Shown here: piece by piece, positions 48,983 to 58,347 of the stretch
How positions within the stretch are numbered: position 1 is the first letter of the stretch
How the letters are laid out: the number at the start of each line of letters is the position of its first letter
Assembly (NCBI GenBank): GCA_021845805.1
Contig: JAJZVD010000001.1
Span: 62,001-126,000, forward strand
Source of the DNA: Pseudomonadota bacterium
Lineage (GTDB): Bacteria; Pseudomonadota; Alphaproteobacteria; Rhodobacterales; Rhodobacteraceae
DNA: 64,000 bases
Direction of reading: 5' to 3'
Position numbers and translations under genes: made by a program
The notes under the pieces: model-generated
What the model saw: the letters and a program-made list of their open reading frames with translations, nothing else
Told to the model about the DNA's origin: nothing
Databases searched by the model: none

Positions 48983-51361
48983 ATGCCGAAGGATTTCGGA
49001 ATTGGCGCACCGCAGAAGCGCCGCGAGGATATCCGCTTCCTGACCGGGCGCGGCGTCTACACCGATGACCTGAAGATCGCGGGCCAGACCTATGCCGTCT
49101 TCTGCCGCAGCCAGGTGGCGCATGGCCGCATCGTCTCGATCGACACGACCGCGACCGCGGCGATGCCGGGCGTGCTGGCGGTGTTCACGGGCGAGGATTT
49201 CAAGGATGTCGGCGGCAACCCCGCGGGCTGGCTGATCAAGAGCCGCAACGGCGAGCCGATGCGCGAGCCCAAGCGCCCGGTGCTGGCGCATGGCAAGGTG
49301 CGCCATGTGGGCGATGCCTATGCCGCGGTGATCGCAGAGACCTACCAGCAGGCCAAGGATGCCGCCGAACAGCTTGCCGCCGATACGGTGATCGACGAGC
49401 TGCCCGCCATCGTCGACATGGCCGCCGCGGTGGCCGACGCCAGCAACCGGGTGCATGACGAGATCCCCGACAACCTCTGCTTCGACTGGGGCTGGATCGA
49501 GGACAACCGCGCCAAGGTCGAAGAGGTCTTCAAGACCGCGCCGCATGTGACCACGCTGGAACTGGTGAACAACCGCCTGGTGCCGAACGCGATGGAGCCG
49601 CGCGCCTCGATCGGGGAGTATTTCCCCGGCACCGGCGACTACAAGCTGACGACGACCAGCCAGAACCCGCACCTGACCCGCCTTCTGGTGGCGGCCTTCG
49701 TGCTGGGCATCCCGGAAAACAAGCTGACCGTGGTGGCCCCCGACGTGGGCGGCGGCTTCGGGTCCAAGATCTATCACTACGGCGAAGAGGCGCTGGTGCT
49801 GGCCGCCGCCAAGAAGCTGGGCCGCCCGGTGCGCTGGACGGCGGAACGCACCGAAAGCTTCCTGTCGGACGCCCACGGCCGCGACCATGTGACCAAGATC
49901 GAGCTGGCCTGCGACAAGCAGGGCAACTTCCTGGCCTTCCGCACGGAGACGCTCGCCAATGTGGGGGCGTATCTGTCGAACTTCTCGACCGCCACGCCCA
50001 CCTTCCTGCATGGCACGCTGATGGCCGGCCCCTACAAGGTGCCCGCTGTCTATGTGAACGTGAAGACGGTCTTCACCAACACCGCACCGGTCGACGCCTA
50101 TCGCGGCGCGGGCCGCCCCGAGGCGACCTTCAGCCTGGAACGGGTGATCGACAAGATGTGCCGCGAACTGAACCTTGACCCGTTCGAGGTGCGGCGGAAG
50201 AACTTCATCACCACCGACATGTTCCCCTACACCACCCCCGTCGGGCTGGTCTATGACACGGGCAACTATCAGGCGACGCTCGACAAGGCGATCGAGGTGG
50301 GCGACGTGAAGGGCTTCGAGGCGCGACGGGCGGAAAGCGCGAAGCGCGGCAAGCTGCGCGGGCTTGGGCTGTCCACCTGGATCGAGGCCTGCGGCATCGC
50401 GCCCAGCCACCTGGTGGGCGTGCTGGGCAGCCGCGTGGGCCTTTACGACGCGGCGACCGTCCGGGTGAACGCCACCGGCAACATCAGCGTGATGGTGGGG
50501 GCGCACAGCCACGGGCAGGGGCATGAAACCGTCTTTGCCCAGATCGTGGCCGACAAGCTGGGCATCCCCGAAGCCTCGGTGGAAATCGTGCACGGCGACA
50601 CGTCGAAGATCCCCTTCGGCATGGGCTCCTACGGCTCGCGCAGCCTTGCGGTCTGCGGCGTGGCGATGACCAAGGCGGTCGACAAGATCGTGGCCAAGGG
50701 CAAGAAGATCGCAGCCCACATGCTGGAAGCCAGCGAGGCCGACATCAGCTTCGAGAACGGCAAGTTCTCGGTGGCGGGCACCGACAAGGCCAAGACCTTC
50801 GGCGAGATCGCCTTCTCGGCCTATGTGCCGCACAACTACCCGCTGGAAACGCTGGAGCCGGGGCTGGAGGAAACCGCCTTCTACGACCCCAACAACTTCA
50901 CCTATCCCGCGGGCGCCTATCTGTGCGAGGTCGAGGTGGACCCCGACACCGGCAAGGTGCAGGTCTGCTCGTTCACCTGCGCGGATGACTTCGGCAACAT
51001 CATGAACCCGATGGTGGTCGAAGGTCAGGTGCATGGCGGCGTGGGGCAGGGCATCGGACAGGCGCTGTGCGAGAACACCCATTACGACGAGAACGGCCAG
51101 CTCGTGACCGGGTCGTACATGGATTACGCGATGCCGCGCGCCTCGGACGTGCCGTTCTACACGGTCGACTATTCCTGCCAGACGCCCTGCACCCACAACC
51201 CGCTGGGGGTCAAGGGCTGCGGCGAGGCGGGGGCCATCGGCTCGCCCCCTGCCGTGGTCAACGCGGTGATCGATGCGCTTCACCGCGGCGGCATCAAGGT
51301 CAGCCACATCGACATGCCGGTCAGCCCCGCCCGGGTCTGGTCCGCGATCCAGAACGCCTGA
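48983..51361 (+). CDS. coxL: Molybdenum hydroxylase large subunit, form II CO-dehydrogenase-like
   Basis: Catalytic subunit of 792 residues of the xanthine oxidase family, binding molybdopterin cytosine dinucleotide. The active-site loop reads AYRGAGR at residues 372-378, the form II signature; the AYxCSFR loop with the Cu-binding cysteine of true CO dehydrogenases (form I) is absent. The catalytic glutamate is Glu748 in GCGEAGAIG. The gene order S-L-M also fits form II. Substrate is therefore open: CO oxidation is unproven for form II, and an aldehyde or N-heterocycle is possible. It lies between coxS and coxM. Confidence 0.93.
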   Translation: MPKDFGIGAPQKRREDIRFLTGRGVYTDDLKIAGQTYAVFCRSQVAHGRIVSIDTTATAAMPGVLAVFTGEDFKDVGGNPAGWLIKSRNGEPMREPKRPVLAHGKVRHVGDAYAAVIAETYQQAKDAAEQLAADTVIDELPAIVDMAAAVADASNRVHDEIPDNLCFDWGWIEDNRAKVEEVFKTAPHVTTLELVNNRLVPNAMEPRASIGEYFPGTGDYKLTTTSQNPHLTRLLVAAFVLGIPENKLTVVAPDVGGGFGSKIYHYGEEALVLAAAKKLGRPVRWTAERTESFLSDAHGRDHVTKIELACDKQGNFLAFRTETLANVGAYLSNFSTATPTFLHGTLMAGPYKVPAVYVNVKTVFTNTAPVDAYRGAGRPEATFSLERVIDKMCRELNLDPFEVRRKNFITTDMFPYTTPVGLVYDTGNYQATLDKAIEVGDVKGFEARRAESAKRGKLRGLGLSTWIEACGIAPSHLVGVLGSRVGLYDAATVRVNATGNISVMVGAHSHGQGHETVFAQIVADKLGIPEASVEIVHGDTSKIPFGMGSYGSRSLAVCGVAMTKAVDKIVAKGKKIAAHMLEASEADISFENGKFSVAGTDKAKTFGEIAFSAYVPHNYPLETLEPGLEETAFYDPNNFTYPAGAYLCEVEVDPDTGKVQVCSFTCADDFGNIMNPMVVEGQVHGGVGQGIGQALCENTHYDENGQLVTGSYMDYAMPRASDVPFYTVDYSCQTPCTHNPLGVKGCGEAGAIGSPPAVVNAVIDALHRGGIKVSHIDMPVSPARVWSAIQNA

Positions 51362-51372
51362 GGAGAACGCCC

Positions 51373-52161
51373 ATGTACGCATTCGACTTCGTGCGGCCCA
51401 AGACCGTGGCCGATGCCGTGAAGGCGCTTCAGGCCGAAGACGCGCAGGCGCTGGGGGGCGGGCAGACCCTGATCCCCACGCTGAAGCAGCGGCTGGCGCA
51501 ACCTTCGGTGCTTGTCAGCCTGACCGGCATCGACGAGATGAAGGGCGTCTGCCGCGACGGCGACGTGCTGGTGATCGGCGGCGGTACGCTGCATGCCACC
51601 GTGGCGCGTGAGGCGCGGGCGCATTACCCGGCCCTTGCCGCGCTGGCGGGCAACATCGGCGATCCGGCGGTGCGCAACCGTGGCACCATCGGCGGCAGCC
51701 TGGCCAATAACGACCCGTCGGCCTGCTACCCCTCGGCCGCGCTCGCCTCGGGCGCGACCATCGTGACGAACAGCCGCAAGATCGCGGCGGACGACTACTT
51801 CCAGGGCATGTTCACCACCGCCCTGGAACCCGGTGAGATCATCACATCGGTCCGCCTGCCGATCCCGCAGAAGGCGGCCTATGTGAAGTTCGAGCAGCCC
51901 GCCTCGCGTTTCGCGCTGGTGGGGGTGTTCGTGGCGAAATACGCAGGCGGCGTGCGCGTCGCGGTCACCGGCGCCTCGAACAACGGCGTGTTCCGCTGGA
52001 CCGAGGCCGAAGCCGCGCTGTCGGCCAACTTCTCGGCAGGGGCGGTCAAGGGGCTGAAGGCGACGGCCGCCGACCTGATCGCCGACCTGCACGGCACGGC
52101 CGCCTACCGCGCGCATCTGATCGGGGTGCTGACGGCACGCGCGGTGGCCGCGGCTGGCTGA
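51373..52161 (+). CDS. coxM: Molybdenum hydroxylase FAD-binding medium subunit (CoxM type)
   Basis: FAD subunit of 262 residues that hands electrons on from the iron-sulfur subunit. FAD-contact segments are GGGQTLIP near residue 33 and RNRGTIGGSLANNDPSACYP around residue 100, both standard for CoxM/CutM. GGAGAACGCCC precedes the ATG at 51373, 11 bases after the coxL stop. It ends the cox operon and is followed by two GC-rich hairpins before the convergent glk gene. Confidence 0.94.
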   Translation: MYAFDFVRPKTVADAVKALQAEDAQALGGGQTLIPTLKQRLAQPSVLVSLTGIDEMKGVCRDGDVLVIGGGTLHATVAREARAHYPALAALAGNIGDPAVRNRGTIGGSLANNDPSACYPSAALASGATIVTNSRKIAADDYFQGMFTTALEPGEIITSVRLPIPQKAAYVKFEQPASRFALVGVFVAKYAGGVRVAVTGASNNGVFRWTEAEAALSANFSAGAVKGLKATAADLIADLHGTAAYRAHLIGVLTARAVAAAG

Positions 52162-52175
52162 GCCGCGGCCAAGCC

Positions 52176-52225
52176 CCGGGGCAAGGGCCCCGGAACGACA
52201 AGGGCCCCCGTGCAAGCGGGGGCCC
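52176..52225. terminator. Two tandem hairpins between coxM and glk
   Basis: CCGGGGC/GCCCCGG at 52176-52193 with a 4-base loop, and GGGCCCCCG/CGGGGGCCC at 52202-52225 with a TGCAAG loop. Both lie between convergent genes, so they may end transcription from both sides. T-tracts are poor, but the second stem is very stable. Confidence 0.6.
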
Positions 52226-52257
52226 CATTGCTGTTCGCGCCCGGGTCCGCAGCCTGT

Positions 52258-53226
52258 TCAGCCCGGACCGGCCAGATAGGATGCGCAGCCGGTCAGCGCG
52301 GCATAGTCATCCTCGATGATCGCCACGGGGAAGTTCTGCATGAAGCCCGCAAAGCGCCCCTTGTCGCGGAACGCCTCGGCAAAGCCCAGCCGGGCGTAAT
52401 GCGCGGTGAAGGCCCGCGCCACGCCCCCCACCAGGTAGACCCCGCCGAAGGGCAGGTGGGTCAGCGCAAGGTTGCCCGCCTCGGTTCCGAATAGCCGCAA
52501 GAAGGTGCGCGCCGTCTCTTCGGCCAGCGGGTCGGTGCCCGCATCAAGCCCGGCCATGATCTCGGCGGCGGTCTTTTCCGCGGGCGCGCCCGCCTCGGTC
52601 GCGACCCAGGCATAAAGCCGTTCCAGCCCGCGGCCCGACAGCACGTCTTCCACCCCCGGGAAGCCATGCGCGGTTTCCACGAACCTCGCCAGCCGCAGGT
52701 CGGCCTCGGTCCGGACCGGCAGGTTGACGTGGCCGCATTCCGAGGCCGCAACCACCCGGCCCCCCGGCGCCTCGTGCACCGGCGCCGCGTTGAAGCCGGT
52801 GCCCACCCCGATCACCAGCTTGGCGGCGTGGGCGGGCGCCGCGGGCCCTTCGATCACCACCCGGAGGCTTTCGGGCGCCAGCGCCCCCAGCGCGTGGCCC
52901 TGCGCCTGAAGGTCGTTCAGGATCGCGACCTTCTCGGCCCCGGTGGCGCGCGCCAGCATCTCGGGTTCGATCGTCCAGCTGAGGTTCGTCATATGCGCCA
53001 CGCCATCGCGCACCGGCCCCGCGGCCGCCACGCAGGCGCCCGCGCAATCCACGCCGCCTTCCTCGTCGATGTAGCGGCGCAAGACCGATTCCAGCCCGGG
53101 AAACTCGGCGTTGCGGTAGCGGCGGATCGAGCCCGCCTTCAGGCGGCGCCCCGCGGCCAGGGCGACGCGGGTGTTCGTGCCCCCGATATCGGCGACGAGC
53201 GTGAAGATATTGGCAGGCAGGGGCAT
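52258..53226 (-). CDS. glk: Glucokinase
   Basis: ATP-dependent kinase of 322 residues phosphorylating glucose released by the neighbouring alpha- and beta-glucosidases. Motifs of the bacterial glucokinase family are ADIGGTNTR (phosphate loop), ILNDLQAQGHAL (catalytic Asp in ND), GVGTGFN and SECGHVNLP. No zinc-binding ROK cysteine cluster is present, so it is Glk-type rather than ROK-type. It is the last of aglR-bgl-glk, 13 bases after the beta-glucosidase gene. It should share the AglR promoter. Confidence 0.95.
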   Translation of the reverse strand: MPLPANIFTLVADIGGTNTRVALAAGRRLKAGSIRRYRNAEFPGLESVLRRYIDEEGGVDCAGACVAAAGPVRDGVAHMTNLSWTIEPEMLARATGAEKVAILNDLQAQGHALGALAPESLRVVIEGPAAPAHAAKLVIGVGTGFNAAPVHEAPGGRVVAASECGHVNLPVRTEADLRLARFVETAHGFPGVEDVLSGRGLERLYAWVATEAGAPAEKTAAEIMAGLDAGTDPLAEETARTFLRLFGTEAGNLALTHLPFGGVYLVGGVARAFTAHYARLGFAEAFRDKGRFAGFMQNFPVAIIEDDYAALTGCASYLAGPG

Positions 53227-53239
53227 CAGGCTCTCCGGT

Positions 53240-54562
53240 CTATCGCGCCAGAGCGCGGGCGAGGGCGTGATAGGACGCTTTCGGCACCCGGTTCAAGGTT
53301 TTGAAATCGACATGGACCAGTCCGAAGCGTTTCTCGTAGCCCAGCGACCATTCGTAATTGTCCATCAGCGACCAGACGTAATAGCCCTTGACCGGCACGC
53401 CCTCGGCGATGGCGCGCCGAACCACGGCCAGATGGGCCTCCAGATAGGCGCTGCGGGGGGCATCGTCGCAGGCGCCGTTCACCAGAACGTCGGCATTGGC
53501 CATCCCGTTTTCGGTGACGTAAAGCGGCAGCGTCCCGGTGTATTCGGCCGCCGTCCGCTTCAGGAACTGATAGAGCCCCTCGGGATAGATCTCCCAGCCG
53601 ACCTGGGTCTTGGGCAACGGGCCTTCCACCTCTGTGTGGGCGGGCCAGGGCCCGGGGGCGGGCGCGATCAGCTTGCGGGTGTAGTAGTTCAGCCCGAACC
53701 AGTCGAGCTTCTGGCCGATCACCGCGAAATCGTCCTGCCAGCCCGCGGGCATGTGCGGGCCAAGGCCGTCCAGAACGTTGGCCGGATATGCGCCCTTGAA
53801 CAGCCCCTCGATGAACCAGCGGTTGTAGTAGCCGTCGTAGAGCCGCGCCGCCTCGGCCGCCTCGGGGCTGGCATCGGCGGGGGTGGCCCATTCGAAATTG
53901 CAGACCGCGCCCAGATTGGACATGCCTAGCCCGCGCATCGCCTGAATGGCCCGGCCATGCGCCAGCAGCACATGGTGCATCGCCCGCGCGGTGGCGCGGA
54001 TGTCGCGCAGCCCCGGCGCGTGCAGGCCCATGAAATGCGACAGCCAGCCCACGCACCAGGGCTCGTTGATCGGTGCGACCGACCACATGCGGTCGCCGAT
54101 CCGGCGCATCAGCACCTCGGCGAAATCGGCGAACCAGCCCGCGATGTCGCGGTTGCGCCAGCCGCCCGCATCCGCCAGCGGCGAGGGCAGTTCCCAGTGA
54201 TAGAGCGTGGCCGCCGGTTTCAGCCCGCGCGCCAGAAGCCCGTCGACCAGCCGGTCGTAGAAGTCGAGCCCCGCCGCGTTCACCGCCCCCCGCCCCTCGG
54301 GCAGCACCCGCGCCCAGGAGGTGGAAAAGCGGTAGACATCGAAGTTGCCGGCCTTCAGCAGGTCAAGGTCTTCGTCCAGCCGGTGAAAGTGGTCGCAGGC
54401 CACCGCGCCGTCTTCCGCGCGCACCACATTGCCCGGGGTGGCGGCAAAATCATCCCAATGGGTGCGCCCCGCGCCGCCGAAGGCATGCCCCTCGATCTGG
54501 TAACTGGAGGTCGCGGCCCCGAACAGGAAACCTTCGGGGAAATCCTTGCGCGTGACGTTCAT
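53240..54562 (-). CDS. GH1 beta-glucosidase
   Basis: Retaining glycosidase of about 440 residues, probably cytoplasmic as no signal peptide is present. The acid/base Glu is in INEPW and the nucleophile Glu in VTENG; FLFGAATSSYQIEGH and the C-terminal YYVWSLMDNYEWSLGY are also GH1 hallmarks. Two ATGs compete: 54568 overlaps the aglR stop (ATGA) but has GAGG directly abutting it, whereas 54562 has GAGG six bases upstream and is preferred. It sits between aglR and glk, which links beta-glucoside cleavage to the alpha-glucoside regulon. Confidence 0.93.
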   Translation of the reverse strand: MNVTRKDFPEGFLFGAATSSYQIEGHAFGGAGRTHWDDFAATPGNVVRAEDGAVACDHFHRLDEDLDLLKAGNFDVYRFSTSWARVLPEGRGAVNAAGLDFYDRLVDGLLARGLKPAATLYHWELPSPLADAGGWRNRDIAGWFADFAEVLMRRIGDRMWSVAPINEPWCVGWLSHFMGLHAPGLRDIRATARAMHHVLLAHGRAIQAMRGLGMSNLGAVCNFEWATPADASPEAAEAARLYDGYYNRWFIEGLFKGAYPANVLDGLGPHMPAGWQDDFAVIGQKLDWFGLNYYTRKLIAPAPGPWPAHTEVEGPLPKTQVGWEIYPEGLYQFLKRTAAEYTGTLPLYVTENGMANADVLVNGACDDAPRSAYLEAHLAVVRRAIAEGVPVKGYYVWSLMDNYEWSLGYEKRFGLVHVDFKTLNRVPKASYHALARALAR

Positions 54563-54564
54563 GT

Positions 54565-55596
54565 TCATCCTCGGGTGGGGGCGGGGCCGGTGGACAGGCC
54601 CACCATCAGTTCGGCCTCCAGCATCCGCTGCTGTGGCGGCAGGCCGGGGGTCTGGATGCGGTCGATCAGCATCTCTGCCGCCTGCCGCCCTGCCTCGCGC
54701 ACCGAAGACCGGGTTGCGGTGAAGATCGGGATGTCCTCGCCGTTGCGCAGGTAGCTCAGCTCGTCGTCATGGGTGATCAGCGACACGTCGCGGCCCAGCT
54801 TCAGCCCGCGTTCCTCCAGCGCGCGCCGCACGCCGATGGCGATGATGAGCGACGAGACCAGGAAGGCGGTCGGCGGGTCGGCCTGATCCAGCGCACGGCA
54901 GGCGGCGCTGTAGCCGTAGGTTTCGGTCATCTCGTCGCTGAACATCAGCGCGGGGTCCAGCGGCAGGCCACGGGCGGCCATCGCCTCTTCATAGCCCGCG
55001 CGGCGGCGGATGGCGAAATCCATGAATTCCAGCCCGTTGACCAGTGCGATGCGCCGGTGGCCCAGGTCGATCAGGAATTCGGCCGCACGGCGGAACGAAC
55101 GGCGGTTGTTCACGTCAAGCCAGGAATAGGGGTCGGCGGCGCCGGTGGCGCGGCCATGCACCACGAAGGGCAGCCCGATCTCGTGCAGCAGGTGGATGCG
55201 CGGGTCGTTGGCGCGGGGGGCATGAACGATGATGCCATCGACGGTGCCGCGGCTTTTCAGTTCGCGATAGGCGCGCGGCTCGTCGGCGTCGTTCACCACG
55301 CTTAGGAGCATGTCATAGCCGCGCCGCGAATAGGTCTCGCCCGCGCCGGCGATGAAATCGGCAAAGACCGGGTTCACGATCTCATGCTTCGAGGACACCG
55401 TGATCACATGCCCGATCGCCATCGCCCGGCCCGTCGCCAGCCGGATCGCACGCGCGTTCGGGCGGTAGTTGTGCCGCTTGGCCGCCGCCATCACCCGCTC
55501 GCGGGTTTCCTCGTTCACCTCGGGGTAGCCGTTCAGCGCCCGGCTGACGGTCGTGGTCGAAAGCCCGAGCCGTGTGGCCAGTTCCTTCAGATTCAT
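54565..55596 (-). CDS. aglR: LacI family repressor of alpha-glucoside (and probably glycogen) genes
   Basis: Regulator of 343 residues with a LacI helix-turn-helix at the N-terminus (LATRLGLSTTTVSRALNGYPEV) and a periplasmic-binding-protein-like effector domain. It diverges from aglEFGAK and heads aglR-bgl-glk. Its own promoter (TTGACG-N17-TAGATT, 55662-55634) is followed directly by a LacI-type operator at 55610-55623, so autorepression is expected. The same operator is present before aglE and glgP. No strong Shine-Dalgarno was found before the ATG at 55596. Inducer is likely an alpha-glucoside or a derived sugar. Confidence 0.92.
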   Translation of the reverse strand: MNLKELATRLGLSTTTVSRALNGYPEVNEETRERVMAAAKRHNYRPNARAIRLATGRAMAIGHVITVSSKHEIVNPVFADFIAGAGETYSRRGYDMLLSVVNDADEPRAYRELKSRGTVDGIIVHAPRANDPRIHLLHEIGLPFVVHGRATGAADPYSWLDVNNRRSFRRAAEFLIDLGHRRIALVNGLEFMDFAIRRRAGYEEAMAARGLPLDPALMFSDEMTETYGYSAACRALDQADPPTAFLVSSLIIAIGVRRALEERGLKLGRDVSLITHDDELSYLRNGEDIPIFTATRSSVREAGRQAAEMLIDRIQTPGLPPQQRMLEAELMVGLSTGPAPTRG

Positions 55597-55609
55597 CTGG
55601 GCGAGGCGT

Positions 55610-55623
55610 CCAAAGCGGTTTCA
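55610..55623. promoter_or_regulatory. AglR operator before aglR
   Basis: CCAAAGCGGTTTCA matches 12 of 14 bases of the aglE and glgP sites. It lies between the aglR -10 box and its start codon. Confidence 0.65.
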
Positions 55624-55633
55624 AACGAGCGCG

Positions 55634-55662
55634 AATCTAACCGCGGGCGCTGGCGGCGTCAA
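55634..55662 (-). promoter_or_regulatory. aglR promoter
   Basis: On the minus strand TTGACG (55662-55657) and TAGATT (55639-55634) are separated by 17 bases. The expected start point is a few bases upstream of the operator at 55610-55623. Confidence 0.6.
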
Positions 55663-55773
55663 AAGCAATCCGACGCCCCGCGCGGTTCTGCCCCCGAGAA
55701 AATGCCGGGCTGTGTCCCGCGCAAGTTGCGCTGCGGATTGACTTGAAAGGGACGATCGGCGACTTTGGGCTAC

Positions 55774-55787
55774 CCAAAGCGGTTTGG
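55774..55787. promoter_or_regulatory. AglR operator before aglE
   Basis: CCAAAGCGGTTTGG, identical to the glgP site at 30694-30707. A CTTTGG half-site at 55763-55768 lies 5 bases to the left, also forming the inverted repeat CTTTGGG-CTA-CCCAAAG. A -35-like TTGACT is at 55738-55743; no good -10 was seen. The rest of the 256-base divergent gap shows nothing else clear. Confidence 0.75.
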
Positions 55788-55852
55788 AAATGATTCCGGG
55801 CCCTAAGGTCAACGAAGTGCCGGGCCCGACCCGGCACGAGCGGGAGGATGTA

Positions 55853-57217
55853 ATGATCGGGAAACTTTTGTCGGCGGTCGCGGGCCTTGCGCTCGTTGCC
55901 GGGGCGGCCTCGGCGGCCGACCTCAAATTCGCGCCGGGCTCGGACCCGCAGCGCTTCCACTGGGACAGCTACACCCAGTTTGCCAAGGATCACGCGGACC
56001 TGAAGGGCCAGACCCTGACGATCTTCGGCCCCTGGCGCGGCGAGGATCAGGCGCTGTTCGAAAGCGTTCTGGCCTATTTCGAGCAGGCGACGGGCGTCAA
56101 GGTTTCCTATGCCTCGTCGGAAAACTACGAACAGCAGATCGTGGTCGATACCGAGGCGGGCAGCCCGCCCAACATCGCCATCCTGCCGCAACCCGGCCTG
56201 ATCCAGGATCTCGCCTCGAAGGGCTATGTGAAGCCGCTTCCGGGCGACACCAAGCAGTGGCTGCTGGACAACTATGCCGCGGGCCAGTCCTGGGTCGACC
56301 TGTCGACCTTCAAGGACAAGGAGGGCAAGGCCTCGGTCATGGCCTTCCCCTTCAAGATCGACGTGAAGTCGCTGGTCTGGTACTCGCCCGACAACTTCAA
56401 GGACGCGGGCTACAAGGTTCCCCACACGATGGAGGAGCTGAAGGCCCTGACCGAGCAGATCGTGAAGGATGGCGGCACGCCGTGGTGCATCGGGCTTGGT
56501 TCGGGCGGCGCGACCGGCTGGCCCGCGACCGACTGGGTCGAAGACATCCTGCTGCGTCAGCAGCCGCCGCAGGTCTATGACGGCTGGGTCGACAATTCGG
56601 TGAAGTTCACCGATCCGCGCATCATCAGCGCGATCAACGAGTTCGGCTGGTTCGCCAAGAACGACAAGTATGTCGACGGCGGCGCCAAGGCTGTGGCCAC
56701 CACCGACTTCCGCGACAGCCCCAAGGGCCTCTTCACCTCGCCGCCAAAGTGCTACCTGCACCACATGGCATCGTTCATCCCGTCGTTCTTCCCGCAGGGC
56801 ACCCAGCTTGGAAAGGACGCCGACTTCTTCTACTTCCCGCCCTACGCCAGCAAGCCCGAACTGGGCAACCCGGTCGAAGGCGCGGGCACGCTGGTGTTCA
56901 TCGAGAAGCAGAACCCCGCGGCCGATGCCTTCATCGAGTTCCTGAAGACGCCGATCGCGCATGAAGTCTGGATGGCGCAGTCGTCCTTCCTGACGCCCTA
57001 CAAGGGCGTGCACCCCGAGGCCTATGCCAACGACGTGATGAAGCGGGAAGGGCAGATCCTGCTGGATGCGACCACCTTCCGGTTTGACGGGTCCGACCTG
57101 ATGCCCGCCAAGATCGGCGCGGGCGCCTTCTGGACCGGGATGGTCGATTACGTCTCTGGCAAGTCGGCCGAAGATGTCGCGGGCGAGATCCAGAAGACCT
57201 GGGACGGCCTGAAGTAA
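55853..57217 (+). CDS. aglE: Alpha-glucoside ABC transporter, substrate-binding protein
   Basis: Periplasmic receptor of 454 residues for alpha-glucosides such as sucrose, trehalose or maltose. A Sec signal peptide occupies residues 1-21 (MIGKLLSAVAGLALVAGAASA). The mature part belongs to the family 1 (MalE-like) binding proteins and shows the AglE-type features LTIFGPWRGEDQALFESVLAYFE and VYDGWVDNSVKFTDPRI. The ATG at 55853 follows GGGAGG; earlier in-frame ATGs fall inside the operator and are rejected. It is the first gene of aglEFGAK, followed by a stable hairpin that may protect its mRNA. Confidence 0.94.
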   Translation: MIGKLLSAVAGLALVAGAASAADLKFAPGSDPQRFHWDSYTQFAKDHADLKGQTLTIFGPWRGEDQALFESVLAYFEQATGVKVSYASSENYEQQIVVDTEAGSPPNIAILPQPGLIQDLASKGYVKPLPGDTKQWLLDNYAAGQSWVDLSTFKDKEGKASVMAFPFKIDVKSLVWYSPDNFKDAGYKVPHTMEELKALTEQIVKDGGTPWCIGLGSGGATGWPATDWVEDILLRQQPPQVYDGWVDNSVKFTDPRIISAINEFGWFAKNDKYVDGGAKAVATTDFRDSPKGLFTSPPKCYLHHMASFIPSFFPQGTQLGKDADFFYFPPYASKPELGNPVEGAGTLVFIEKQNPAADAFIEFLKTPIAHEVWMAQSSFLTPYKGVHPEAYANDVMKREGQILLDATTFRFDGSDLMPAKIGAGAFWTGMVDYVSGKSAEDVAGEIQKTWDGLK

Positions 57218-57233
57218 GCCGGTTCCGGCCTGG

Positions 57234-57256
57234 CCGGGGGCGCCCGACGCCCCCGG
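57234..57256 (+). promoter_or_regulatory. Stem-loop between aglE and aglF
   Basis: CCGGGGGCG (57234-57242) and CGCCCCCGG (57248-57256) form a perfect 9-bp stem with a 5-base loop, followed by TTTCCC. Such hairpins after binding-protein genes commonly cause partial termination and stabilise the upstream mRNA, giving more receptor than permease. Confidence 0.6.
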
Positions 57257-57335
57257 TTTCCCGGCCCCCGCACGGGGGAAAGGGCCCGCCAGAGGCCCGC
57301 GCCGGTGACGGCAGTGGTTGCAGGGGAGGGGCGCC

Positions 57336-58346
57336 ATGATCCAGCAAATCTACACCGGGCTTGCCACCATCGCGGTCGGCGTGGGGCTTGCGCTGCTGTA
57401 TTTCTACGGCTCGAACTGGCTTCTCGACAGGCTCTTGCCGCAGGGCGGCGCCGATGCCCGCGCCACCCGCAACATCCGCCTGGCGGGGGCGATCCGGCCC
57501 TGGCTGTTCCTGGGGCCCGCGATCTTCGCGCTGGGGCTCTACCTCGTCTACCCCGTGATCGCCACGATCCAGTTGAGCTTCTTCGATGCGGCCGGGTCCA
57601 CCTATGTCGGGTTCGCGAACTACACCTGGTTCGTGCATGACAGCAACATCCGCGCGGCGCTGCTGAACAACTTCCTCTGGCTTCTCGTGGTGCCTGCGGC
57701 CTCGACCTTCCTGGGCCTCGTCACCGCCGCGCTGACCGACCGGATCGCCTGGGGCAACATCGCGAAAAGCCTGGTGTTCATGCCGATGGCGATCAGCTTC
57801 GTCGGCGCGACCGTCATCTGGAAATTCGTCTACGACTATCGCGGCGCCGACCAGACCCAGATCGGGCTTCTGAATGCCATCATCACCGGGTTGGGCGGTC
57901 GGCCCGAGGCCTGGATCGCCTGGATCCCGTGGAACAACTTCGCGCTGATGGTGATCCTGATCTGGATCCAGACCGGCTTTGCCATGGTCATCCTGTCGGC
58001 CGCGCTGCGCGGGATTCCCGAGGAAACCATCGAGGCCGCCGTGCTCGACGGGGCGAACGGGTTGCAGATCTTCTTCCGCATCATGGTTCCGCAGATCTTT
58101 AGCACGATCGCCGTGGTCTGGACCACGATCACGATCACCGTGCTGAAGGTCTTCGACATCGTCTATGCGATGACCAACGGCCAGTGGGATACCGATGTGC
58201 TGGCCAACCAGATGTATTTCTGGATGTTCCAGGGCACCCCCGATTTCGGCCGCTCGGCCACGGTGGCGATCGTCATCATGATCCTCGTGATCCCGATCAT
58301 GGTCTGGAACATCCGCAACGCGCGCCGCGAGACGGAGGGGCACTGA
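57336..58346 (+). CDS. aglF: Alpha-glucoside ABC transporter permease
   Basis: Inner-membrane permease of 336 residues, MalF-like but short, with about seven to eight helices. The first helix (about residues 10-35) is followed by a short soluble segment, then the binding-protein-dependent permease core. The EAA loop that contacts the ATPase reads EAAVLDGANGLQIFFRIMVP. GGGGAGGGG precedes the ATG at 57336. It pairs with aglG, which begins two bases after its stop. Confidence 0.94.
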   Translation: MIQQIYTGLATIAVGVGLALLYFYGSNWLLDRLLPQGGADARATRNIRLAGAIRPWLFLGPAIFALGLYLVYPVIATIQLSFFDAAGSTYVGFANYTWFVHDSNIRAALLNNFLWLLVVPAASTFLGLVTAALTDRIAWGNIAKSLVFMPMAISFVGATVIWKFVYDYRGADQTQIGLLNAIITGLGGRPEAWIAWIPWNNFALMVILIWIQTGFAMVILSAALRGIPEETIEAAVLDGANGLQIFFRIMVPQIFSTIAVVWTTITITVLKVFDIVYAMTNGQWDTDVLANQMYFWMFQGTPDFGRSATVAIVIMILVIPIMVWNIRNARRETEGH

Positions 58347-58347
58347 C

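Noticed and set aside
48983-51361. True aerobic CO dehydrogenase (form I)
   Set aside because: The loop is AYRGAGR, not AYxCSFR, and gene order is S-L-M; kept as form II with unknown substrate.
47888-51382. Open frame of over 1160 codons on the minus strand opposite the cox genes
   Set aside because: It spans coxG, coxS and coxL antisense, and all three plus-strand genes have intact motifs and ribosome binding sites. The minus product is low-complexity His/Arg/Ala sequence.
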